From Linderina pennispora (lineage: Eukaryota; Kickxellomycota; Kickxellomycetes; Kickxellales; Kickxellaceae): DNA of 64,000 bases. The notes below the pieces were generated by a model, which worked only from the letters and a program-made list of their open reading frames with translations, ran no database searches and had not been told where the DNA came from. The position numbers and the translations under genes are program-made. The stretch is from positions 930,001-994,000 of the forward strand of contig NW_024468249.1 of NCBI RefSeq assembly GCF_002104995.1, read 5' to 3'. Below, piece after piece: positions 21,864 through 30,961 of the stretch. Within the stretch, counting starts at the first letter, position 1. Each line of letters opens with the position of its first letter.

Positions 21864-23243
21864 GTGGCATGTTTCGTGGCCATAAAAATCAGATTGGCCG
21901 CAGGACCTATTTCTGGGAGCACAGTGGGACCGCCGGCACCTTTTCTACTGGATCCGCCTTTTCTCCGTTTCGCTCCATCGATCATTTTGCACCTTGTAGA
22001 CAGCAAATGGGCCACACCGAGCAATTCGCAGCCGACCAAGGAAGAGCCACTGGCCGGACTCCTCGATCTTGGGGGTTTAGCACTCGAGCAGGATTCCCCT
22101 AGCGACTCGACAGCGAGCAAGTCGCGCCAAGGCGACGGGCTCACACGGCGCGAACGCAACGAGCAGTACAAGCTGACAAAGAAGCGCACCGAGGCATATG
22201 CGACTCTGCAGCGCATGGAGAAGATCTGCGACCTGTCCACGGTGTTTGACCAGAGGCCGCGCAAAACCATGTGCATAGTCAACATTGGCTTCGGGGCCGT
22301 CGGCGGAGCCACAGTGGCAGAGCTCGAGGCGGTGTTTAGCGAATTCGAGGGATTCGAGCGCGTTGTGATGAAGCTAGGCAAGCCGTACAGTTTTGTGACA
22401 TTCCGCAGCGGCGAGAACGCGCAAGCTGCACACGAGGTCTTGCATGAGAGGATGTGCGAGCCGCTTGGGAAGATCCTGTTCCTGGAGTACCTGACTCACC
22501 GCAACTTTGCATACCTGGCAGACCGCGTGTCTCCCGACGACACAGAGAGTGAACTGCTGGATGCATCCCGGGGGCTGCACTACTTTGACGACTTCATCAC
22601 AGAGCAGGAGGAGAAGGATATCATGGAGCACATCCGGATAGACGAGGAAGCGGAAATTGCCCGCAACAACGGCAGCGACAAGTGGACGCAGGTCCAGGAG
22701 CGCTACGTCAAGCACTACGGCCACTCATTCGACTATCACACCAAGCATGTCGGGTCGGACTCTCTGACGGCCTCAACAGAGCTGCCGCCGTGGATGCAGC
22801 CATTTATCGACCGGATCCGGACCAAGCTGCCCGGCTACCCAGGGACCCCGAACCAGCTGACGATCCAGCGGTACCCGCCTGGCTCCGGCATCGCCTTCCA
22901 CACTGATAGCCATACGGCGTTCACCGACATGATTGTGATTCTGTCGATGGGCTCGCCGGTGCAGATGGACTTCCGCAAGCCAGCCAGCCACGACTCGTTG
23001 GTTACGATTGACCTGGAGCCGCGCAGTCTGGTGGTGATGACCGGCGAGGCACGGTACGGCTGGGAGCACGCGATTCGGATGCGGCGCTCAGATCTGGTCG
23101 ACGGCAGGGTGCGGGAGCGGTGCGAGCGCTGGTCGATTACCATCCGAACAATCAACGAGCAGATGACGTGCAATTGTGCGTTCTCGGCGCTGTGCGATAC
23201 CAACTCGCAGATGGTGCAGAGGCTCCGGCGAGAGCGAGTCTGA
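21864..23243 (+). CDS. ALKBH8: ALKBH8-like RRM + AlkB 2OG-Fe(II) oxygenase (tRNA wobble uridine hydroxylase)
   Basis: In animals ALKBH8 hydroxylates and methylates wobble uridine modifications of tRNA. Here an N-terminal low-complexity part is followed by an RRM (about residues 125-210: MCIVNIGFGAVGGATVAELE, PYSFVTFRSGENAQAAHEVL) and an AlkB domain (about 225-430). Iron ligands and the 2-oxoglutarate Arg are visible: FHTDSHTAF (HxD), WEHAI (distal His) and RWSITIRTI. TIQRYPPGSGIAFHTDS is diagnostic. No methyltransferase domain follows; in fungi that activity is a separate Trm9. The frame begins at GTG (21864) and has no ATG until 22215, inside the conserved part, so the true start must lie upstream through an unrecognised intron or one base error; an ATG at 21823 in another frame is a candidate. 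The 3' end is firm. Confidence 0.82.
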   Translation: MACFVAIKIRLAAGPISGSTVGPPAPFLLDPPFLRFAPSIILHLVDSKWATPSNSQPTKEEPLAGLLDLGGLALEQDSPSDSTASKSRQGDGLTRRERNEQYKLTKKRTEAYATLQRMEKICDLSTVFDQRPRKTMCIVNIGFGAVGGATVAELEAVFSEFEGFERVVMKLGKPYSFVTFRSGENAQAAHEVLHERMCEPLGKILFLEYLTHRNFAYLADRVSPDDTESELLDASRGLHYFDDFITEQEEKDIMEHIRIDEEAEIARNNGSDKWTQVQERYVKHYGHSFDYHTKHVGSDSLTASTELPPWMQPFIDRIRTKLPGYPGTPNQLTIQRYPPGSGIAFHTDSHTAFTDMIVILSMGSPVQMDFRKPASHDSLVTIDLEPRSLVVMTGEARYGWEHAIRMRRSDLVDGRVRERCERWSITIRTINEQMTCNCAFSALCDTNSQMVQRLRRERV

Positions 23244-23747
23244 GTTGCTGCCAGGCGGACATGCAGGCCTGCTGGTTTGGCCGGGCAATTTCTTAATTGA
23301 TTCCCTCGAGTTCTAAATGCGAAAGCTTGTGTTTCAGCCAGAAAAATGATTTGCTGGACTGTCCGGCAAATCCACCCGCATTTGTTGGTGTTTTTTGTTT
23401 CATGGGCAGAGCTCGTTCGGCCCACCGATTCAGCGAAAACATCGAGCAATACAAATCCTGCTCCAGCTCGAAACCTCCTCACAATCGCTTTCTCCATCCT
23501 CTTGTCCTCTCTCTTTGCAACCTTCATTTTTACTTGTACATTTTTCGTGTATTCAGACCTGCAAGCCAAACTATTCTCCTTGGGAAAGAAAGGTTCTGGC
23601 ACAAAGAATACCGCTGGTCCTGTTTCTTCCTTTTTTTTTTATTGCTCTTCAGTTATAAATTTACCTTCAAGTGAGCGTTCTCCGCCGATTCCACTCCTAT
23701 ATTTCAGTGTCTGTTTCTGGTCTACACAAGCGGCCGAGTTGTAAGCC
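23244..23747. promoter_or_regulatory. Kinesin upstream region
   Basis: Pyrimidine-rich, with a T10 run at 23631-23640 about 110 nt before the kinesin ATG. Otherwise nothing recognisable. Confidence 0.4.
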
Positions 23748-26700
23748 ATGTCGCAGCAGGACAATAATATCAAGGTTATTGCCCGCTTCCGGCCTCCCAA
23801 TGCGCTGGAGAAGAAGTCGGGCAGTACATCGGTCATTGAAATTGAAGATGAGTCCACCGTGGCCCTCAAGGTAAGCACAGGCAAAGCAAGGGGCGGGCAT
23901 GCAGACTACGAGCACTCGACTGCTGGAATGCAACACAGCTGAAAGCATGCGCTTTTGTGTTTTGGGTGTAGTGCGAGGAGCATACGGGCAGCTTCGCCTT
24001 TGACAAGGTGTTTGGGTCGGACACAACGCAGTCGCAGATTTACAACTACGCGATTAGCGACACGCTCGAAGGTAAGCTGATGGTTTCCTTTCCACAGTCC
24101 GGGCACACAACTTCCGGGTTCACACATGCACGCGTGATAGTATGCATGAAATAGTTGCCTGGCAGTGAGAATGGGAAGAAAAAAGATATTCGGCTTGTTT
24201 TTGCTGCGCCTCTATTGTACGCAATCCCGCTGACCCCATTCCCCTGCACTCCATAGACATCTTCAACGGATACAACGGCACGGTCTTCTGCTATGGCCAG
24301 ACTGGCTCCGGAAAGACGTTCACAATGATGGGCGCGGATATTGACAACGACGATCTCAAAGGTATCATCCCACGTATTGTGGAGGGGATCTTCGCCAAGA
24401 TCATCGAGTCGCCGCCGACCGTCGAGTACATGGTCAAGGCCTCGTACATGGAGATTTATATGGAGCGGATCCGCGATCTGCTGCGCCCGGAGGACACCAA
24501 TCCTGCCCTGTGCATGAGGACAAGACCAACGGCGTCTATGTCAAGGGCCTGATGGAGGTGTTTGTCAGCAGCATCGACGAGGTGTACCAGGTTATGCGGC
24601 AGGGAAGCAAGAACCGCGTGGTGGCATACACCAACATGAACGCCGAGAGTTCGCGCAGTCACAGCATCTTCCAGATCTCGATCGAGCAGAAGGACACGGT
24701 CAGCGGCAAGACTAAGATGGGCCGGCTGTTCCTCGTCGATCTGGCTGGCTCGGAGAAGGTCGGCAAGACCGGAGCCACCGGGCAGACGCTTGAGGAGGCC
24801 AAGAAGATCAACAAGTCGCTCTCGGCGCTCGGCATGGTCATCAACGCGCTGACTGACGGCAAATCGTCGCATATTCCTTACCGCGACTCGAAGCTGACGC
24901 GTATCCTGCAGGAGTCCCTGGGAGGTAACTCGCGCACAACGCTGATTATCAACTGCTCGCCCATGTCGTTCAATGCAGCCGAAACAGTGAGCACGCTGCG
25001 GTTCGGTATGCGGGCCAAGTCGATCAAGAACAAGGCCAAGATCAACCAGGAGTTCAGCCCGGCAGAGCTCAAGGCCATGCTCAAGAAGGCGCGCTCGCAG
25101 GCGGTTTCGTTCCAGACGTACATTTCGGCGCTCGAGGGCGAAGTCAAAATCTGGCGTACCGGCGGCTCGGTCGATGCCGAGAACTACGCGACATGGGAGC
25201 GGATCGCATGGCAAGGACGCCAAGGCTTTGCCGGCGGCCCCGCAGCGCACCCACACTGCTGGCGGGCGTGGCACCGGAGCGTCGACCCCGCGGTCGGCTG
25301 CGCGGCACTCTGTCAGCGCCGGGGTGGGCAATAGTGCGATGCCGCTGAGCCCTACCCCAACCGCTACGCGTGTGGGCTCACCGACGCCTACGCTGCAGCT
25401 CAACGACTCGCTGCTGTCGGAGCTCGGCTCGCGGTCCGGCTCGCCCACCACGGTGATGAGCGAGGACGAGCGCGAGGAGTTTTTGCGGCGCGAGAACGAG
25501 CTCAACGATGCGCTGACGGAGAAGGAACACAGCCTGCAAGGATACGCGCAAGGAGAACGAGACCATGCGCGAGCAGCTCGATTTCCTGAAGAGCGAGACG
25601 TCAGACATGGGGTCGCGCAACGAGGAGCTGGCGAAGGGAAGCAGCACAGCTGAAGCTGGAGCTCGACAAGGTGTCGTTCAGCCAGAAGGAGGCCGAGATC
25701 ACCGTCGACAGCCTCACCGAGGCCAACAATGAGCTCACGGAGCAGCTCAACAAGGTGCGCGAGGAGATCGAGAAGCTCAAGGTGCAGGCCGACCAGGAGG
25801 TCAGCGCCGCCGACAAGGAGAAGCTGCGCGAGGCCCGTGTTGCAGCCATGATCAACGACATGGACTCGGCCAAGGCCATTTCGCGGCACGAGGCAGGCAT
25901 GGGCGACCTGCTGCGGGCGCTGGTGGAGGCCGGCGACGACGACAGCAAGAAGGTCGAGCTGCTGACCAAGATGCGCAAGGACGTCGATGAGATGAACGAC
26001 CTGCTGCAGGAGCGCGAGCGGTACATCGAGGAGCTGCTGGCCAAGAACAGGCGATCTGGCGCACCAGTGCGAGGACACCGACGGCAAGTACGAGCGCCTG
26101 CTGACTGACTACGAGGAGATGATCGAGCAGTCGATTGCGGCTGAAGAGCAGCAGAACAGCCGCGACACCGAGACCATCAACGAGCTGAAGCAGAAGCTGG
26201 AAGCCCACTACACCAACAAACTCAACACGCAGAAGGCGCAGCTTGAGTCGACGCTCAGCGACCTGCAGCGGCGCCACGAGGAAGTGGCCAAGCTCAATGC
26301 GTCGATCCGCGAGATGCGCTCGGAGAACCGTGACCTGCTGGCCCGGGTCGAGGCGCTGGCCGAAGAGAAGACCAAGGCCGAGACTGCTCTTGCTAGCGCC
26401 CAGAAGACGGGCAGCAGCGCCATTGGCGTTGCCGACTCGTCGTCCGTGGCAGCCACCGGAGCACGCAATGCTGAAGGAGCGCGAGATGCAGGCCATGCGG
26501 CGCGACATGGCGCAGCGCATCCTCGAGTACGACACCATGCGCAAGTCGCTGATGCGCGATGTGCAGAACCGCTGCGAGAAGATCATCGAGCTGGAGATGG
26601 CGCTCGACGAGTCGCGGGAGCAGGTGTCGCAGCTGAGCCACAAGCTGGGCAACATGTCGCAGCCCCAGCGCATGTCGCTGCTGGAGAAGAACGTGGCCGA

Positions 26701-27074
26701 GCTGACCGCCATGCAGAAGCGCCTGGTTGAGCAGAACGCCGAGCTGAAGAAGCGGGATGCGCTGGCCGAGCGCAAGCTCGATGCCCGGCAAACCCGCATC
26801 AAGTGCCTGGAGGAGCATCTCGAGAGCACCAACAGGCAGGCCGAGGCCTGGAAGCGCAAGACGGAGGAGCTCAAGAACCTTCTGTCGCTTGAGGCTAGCC
26901 GGCCTGCCGCCAATGCCGCCAAGCAGCCGTCTGCGCCTGGATCCGTGCTGCGCTTCACAGCGCATTGTGAAGCCCATGCGCGGCGGAGGCGGCTCCCAGC
27001 AGCCCGCCGCGGTCGAGGAGAAGGTCAGCACTGGCCGGACCTCGGGCGGGTTCTTCAGCTGGGGCGGCAACTAA
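23748..27074 (+). CDS. Kinesin-1 heavy chain (conventional kinesin), split by frame breaks
   Basis: Plus-end-directed microtubule motor for vesicles and organelles. Exons 23748-23870, 23972-24071 and 24257-27074. The motor domain (about residues 1-330) has VIARFRPP, P-loop GQTGSGKT, switch I NMNAESSRSHS, switch II LVDLAGSEKVGKTGA, then KKINKSLSALGMVINALTDG, YRDSKLTRILQESLGGN and the neck start. A coiled-coil stalk follows (e.g. EITVDSLTEANNELTEQL), then the kinesin-1 tail with the autoinhibitory-type motif RIVKPMRGGGG near 26970-26990, ending FFSWGGN. Frame breaks occur near 24508 (two extra bases; removal gives DTNLPVHEDK), 25205, 25540, 25635, 26050, 26460 and 26960, all as extra bases. Removing eight bases gives 3,033 nt (1,010 aa), the usual length of fungal conventional kinesin. 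I treat the breaks as sequence errors. Confidence 0.88.
23871..23971 (+). other. Kinesin intron 1
   Basis: GTAAGC donor and GGTGTAG acceptor, phase 0. It joins DESTVALK to CEEHTGSFAFDKVFG. Confidence 0.85.
24072..24256 (+). other. Kinesin intron 2
   Basis: GTAAGC donor and CCATAG acceptor, phase 1. It joins AISDTLE to DIFNGYNGTVFCYGQTG. Confidence 0.85.
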
Positions 27075-27443
27075 GCCAGCATCGCACATGCTTTCCACAC
27101 AATGTTCTGGGTTTTGGAGCCACCTGTTTTTCCATAAATGTCCATCCACGTCTACATGTAAATGCAGGAGATGGTAGTATACGTGATGGCCTTGAACAGC
27201 CCACTGGCGCTTTCTCCGGGCGCCCATGCGCCATGTTCCTGTAGCACTGCCTCGGTGCTTCGTTCGGACATTGCGTCCGTCAGATATCTCTCACTCCCTA
27301 ACGATTTGTTTCCGATTCTCATACACCATAAACCTTAGGCCGTGTGCTACGAGGCCATATGATATATATTGGGGAGCGGAGCGGAGCGAGGAGCAAAGGA
27401 CACCGCAACTCATTCCACGCATCGCTCATATACAGACACCACG
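27075..27443. promoter_or_regulatory. Intergenic, promoter of ZNG1-like gene
   Basis: A TATA-like tatatatt at 27363-27370 lies about 75 nt upstream of the next ATG. No gene. Confidence 0.4.
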
Positions 27444-28606
27444 ATGGACGACGAAATCCCCGAGCTGATCGAAGAGCCCACTGCACCCGCGACCCCGCAG
27501 CCTGCCTCGCCATGGCCACCAGCGACCCGAACAAGATCGTGCCAGCAACGATTCTGACCGGCTACCTGGGGTCGGGCAAGACCACACTGCTAAACTACAT
27601 TCTGCAGGCCGAGCACGGCAAGCGCATCGCCGTGATCATGAACGAGTTCGGCGACTCGCAGGGCATCGACCAGGCGTTCACGACGGTGACCGACGAGGGC
27701 GCAATGGTCGACGAGTGGCTGGATCTGAAGAACGGCTGTCTGTGCTGCACGGTCAAGGACAAGGGCCTGAAGGCGATCGAGTCGCTGATGGAGCGCAAGG
27801 GCAAGTTCGACTACATCCTGCTCGAGACCTACTGGTCTGGCGGATCCGGGCCGCATCGCCACAATGCTGTGGGCGAAACGAGGATCTGGGCAGCGATATC
27901 CGCCTGGACGGAATCGTGACGCTGGTCGATGCGAAGAACTTTGACAAGGAGCTGAACGAGCCTGCGCCAGAGGGCGAGACCATGAACGAGTGCCAGAAGC
28001 AAGGTGGCATTTGCCGACCGCATTATTCTGAACAAGACCGATCTCGCCGACGACGCAGCGCTGGCGCGGATCGAACAGACGATTGGCGAGATCAACTCGG
28101 AGGCAGATATCCGCCGGTCGCAGTTCGCGGGTGTGCCGCTCGACTATGTGCTGAACATCAACGCATACAGCAGCGTCACAACCAAGCACGCTGCCGATAC
28201 TGAGCATGGCCACCACCACCATGTCGATTCGCGCATCGGCACCGTGGCCATGGCCGCACCGGCTCTGGTGCAATGGGAGATTGTCGACGAGTGGATCCAG
28301 GAGCTGCTGTGGGATGCACGTATTCCCGGCACTAGCGGCGCTGCCGATGGCATGCCGGCAACAGAAGTTCTGCGGCTCAAGGCGCTGCTGGGCGCCAAGG
28401 ACTACATTCCGGTCGGCGGAGAGACCAAGCTGGAAAGCGCTACAGTAGTAGTGCAGGGCGTGCGCGAAATGTACGACTCATTCTCCGTGCCTGCACACTC
28501 TGACGACGGACTGCTGAAGCTGGTTGTGATTGGGCGCAACGTTGACGAAGACAAGCTGCGCTCGTCATGGGCCCAGCTACTGGCAAAGGCGACAGTTTCA
28601 GTCTAG
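27444..28606 (+). CDS. ZNG1: ZNG1-type zinc chaperone GTPase (COG0523/CobW family), frame broken
   Basis: G3E GTPase that in animals and yeast delivers zinc to methionine aminopeptidase 1. Visible parts: N-terminus [15 protein letters not shown], Walker [26 protein letters not shown], the metal-binding [10 protein letters not shown] (CxCC), [11 protein letters not shown], guanine-specificity ILNKTDL, a His-rich loop (GHHHHVD) and the CobW C-terminal domain ([46 protein letters not shown]). Frame breaks occur near 27505-27512 (one missing or two extra bases), 27828 (extra t; restores [14 protein letters not shown]), 27883 (extra a) and 27998 (extra a; restores [15 protein letters not shown]). 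The N-terminal motif that binds MetAP1 in ZNG1 (CPELV type) reads IPELI here, without the Cys. About 386 aa once corrected. Confidence 0.82.
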
Positions 28607-28626
28607 AACGGCGTTTATAATAACAT

Positions 28627-30207
28627 CTAGTTGCTAAAAGGCGTGCCAAGGAATTCTCGGAGGTGCGGTGTGCTGGACAGGGTCGACACGGCATACATGG
28701 CGGCCTTGGACATCTGGTCCAACCCCCGGACGTTGATGTTGAGGACGCCGTCGCAGTCGCGGTGGTAGCACGTGTCCAGCGGAGCGTTGGCCATGCCGCC
28801 ATGCTCGCGGCGCTCCTGAATGGTCTTGAGCTCACCCGCGCCTGTCAGCACGCCGCCTGCAGGAATGCCGTTGTCGACGAATGGCAGGAAATCCGACCCG
28901 GCCAGCATATCGGTGACCTGGAACGGGTACTGGTGCCGCACAAAATAGTCCTCAAACACACGCTGGATGCGCTGCGAGCCCATGCGGGCATTGCTGGGCG
29001 CATCAGTGCCGTTATGCACAAGCGCAATGTAGTTGGGCGACCCGAGCATGTCAAAGTTCAGGTCAAGTGCGATCTGGCTCCATGTGACTCCGCCGACAGT
29101 CTCGCTGTCGGTCCACCGGTTCTTCCACCCCTGCGCCAGCACGCGCGCGAAATGGCGCGATCCCAGCAGCCCGTCCTCCTCGGCGCCCCACCAAGCAAAC
29201 ACCAGGCGGTTGTGCGGGCGGTAGTTGAGGGCAGTCAGAGTGAGCTGGATCTCGAGCGTCGACGCCGATCCAGAGCCATTGTCGTTGATGCCGGGGCCGG
29301 CGGCCACAGAGTCCAGGTGGGAGCCGACCAGGACCGTGCTGTCAGGGGTCTCCATGGCGGCCAACACAGATCACATTGAATGTCTTGACGACATCGATGC
29401 GGGTGTCGGTGAAGACATCCAGGCGCACGCCCTTGAGGCTCTCGAGCACCTGTCCCACTGAGTGAGTCACCGAGAGCACCGGCACAGTCATCAGCGGGTC
29501 TCCCTCCTTCCAGTCGGAAATACGCACACGCGCCCTCGACGGCGTCGGATACCGAGACGAGCGAATGAACACCACAGCGCTTGCGCCGAGCTGCTCCAGC
29601 AAGAATGCCGACTCGAAGATCCGTGCACTTGCCATGCGGGTGGACCAGCACTATACGCCCCTCAACGTCCCCAATTGTGCTGGCCGTGCACCCGTCGTCA
29701 ACCACCGCCACCTTTGCGTTCTTGATATCGGCACCCTGCCCGCCATAGCGCATGACCTGGAAGTCCGTCTCGAAGATAAAGTCGACGTTCGACCGGGCCA
29801 GACGCCCGGAGCACCGGCGCCTTGTTGACCGTCCACACCGGCGACATGAAGTGCTGGACGTGCACGTCGCAGCTGCCGTGCTGCTGCAGCTGGTCGATGA
29901 CGTACTGGGCGCTGGCCGCGTGGCCGTTGGTGACCGAGCGCGAGTTGTTGTGCGCCTCGGCGATCTCTAGGAACTTGCTGAGGTGGTTGCGGATGCGCGT
30001 GGTGCTCAGGGCGTACTCGTGCGGGTGCCCGTCGGGGTCGGACGTGGGCAGGGTGCCGTACACCCAGATTCCCAGCCCGGTGCCCACCAGCAGCAGCAGC
30101 GTCAGAAGCGAGACCACGTCGCGGCTGCGCGAATGCCACCAGCTCCGGACAGTGCGCGGCCGGCCGCGCGGGGACTGTGGAAGGAATGGCGAACTCTCGT
30201 GGGCCAT
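28627..30207 (-). CDS. Membrane-anchored M28 family zinc aminopeptidase with PA domain, frame broken
   Basis: Type II membrane protein: basic N-terminus, then a membrane segment near residues 31-50 (DVVSLLTLLLLVGTGLGIWV). A protease-associated-like region follows (VVDDGCTASTIGDVEGRIVL, LLEQLGASAVVFIRSSR, MTVPVLSVTHSVGQVLESL). The M28 catalytic domain has GSHLDSVAAGPGINDNGSGS (first His and bridging Asp), WWGAEEDGLLGS (catalytic and metal Glu pair), ALDLNFDMLGSPNY (Asp) and CYHRDCD (last His). This resembles the aminopeptidase Y type, probably vacuolar or secretory-pathway. Frame breaks at about 29790, 29650 and 29365 are each one extra base; removing three gives 1,578 nt (525 aa). It shares a 325-bp divergent promoter with the Med9-like gene. 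Confidence 0.85.
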
Positions 30208-30532
30208 GGTTGAGGATAGCTACAATAGTACTAGATGGTTGCTGTAGAAGAGACTAGTGTGAGAAGCAAAAGATAGGAGATAAAATTAAAGCTGTTTGGA
30301 GCCAAGCTGGCAAGTGGTCGCAGCGGCGCTCTTATTTTTCGATCGCCAACTGCCACTTGACCGCGCAGTGTTTGTGCGGCACATCTATTTTCCACCCTCC
30401 TTGCCTGAACCCACAAGCTTATTTGGCTACACCACGCCAGCCCCTGTGCGCTGTGCAGCTGGGCTTGCCCGCATTCACCAGCCCCGGACCCTTCCTTTTT
30501 GCCCTTCGCACAGACACTGTTTTTAAGCACCG
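30208..30532. promoter_or_regulatory. Divergent promoter, M28 peptidase / Med9-like
   Basis: 325 bp between divergent start codons. No distinct TATA box or repeat noted. Confidence 0.35.
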
Positions 30533-30793
30533 ATGGACCAGCTCAAGCCCAGCGACTTCACGCTCCTGCCGCAATGCGCCGAACTGCTGGATATCTGCGT
30601 CGACACCAGCGAGCGCCGCGCCGAGCTGGCACGCAAGATGGAGGCCATCACTCTGCACATGAACCGTCTGCGTGAGACCGTTGCGTCACTGCCGGGAATC
30701 AGCATCTCGCAGAGCGACCAGAAGAAGGTGCTGGCCGAGTGCCAGGCTGAGCTGGAAGAGCAGGTCAACGAGCTGACAGAGTTTGGCAAGTAG
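30533..30793 (+). CDS. Small helical protein, Mediator subunit 9-like
   Basis: 86 aa with an intact frame. Two predicted helices flank an LPG turn: FTLLPQCAELLDICVDTSE, then MNRLRETVASLPGISISQ, then VLAECQAELEEQVNEL. The order, length and LPGI turn fit Med9 (Cse2) of the Mediator middle module. The family is short and poorly conserved, so other small coiled-coil proteins are not excluded. Confidence 0.5.
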   Translation: MDQLKPSDFTLLPQCAELLDICVDTSERRAELARKMEAITLHMNRLRETVASLPGISISQSDQKKVLAECQAELEEQVNELTEFGK

Positions 30794-30961
30794 GGCTGGC
30801 CGAGCCCGGCTTTCCAGTAAACCCGGCCCAGCACTTTTCACCACTTTTTTCTTCAAAGGCGCCGATTGCGTAGCTCATTTCGGTGTTGTAATTTTCTCTT
30901 TTTCTTCGTTTCCTCAGCCTTTTATTAATTTTGCTCACTCGCCCTGTCATAATCCCACACA

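Noticed and set aside
24456-26087. 543-aa minus-strand ORF opposite kinesin
   Set aside because: Leu/Ala/Arg-rich reverse-frame shadow of the coiled-coil stalk.
23748-27074. Kinesin as a pseudogene
   Set aside because: All catalytic and tail motifs are preserved, no nonsense codons remain after frame correction, and corrected length is normal for the family.
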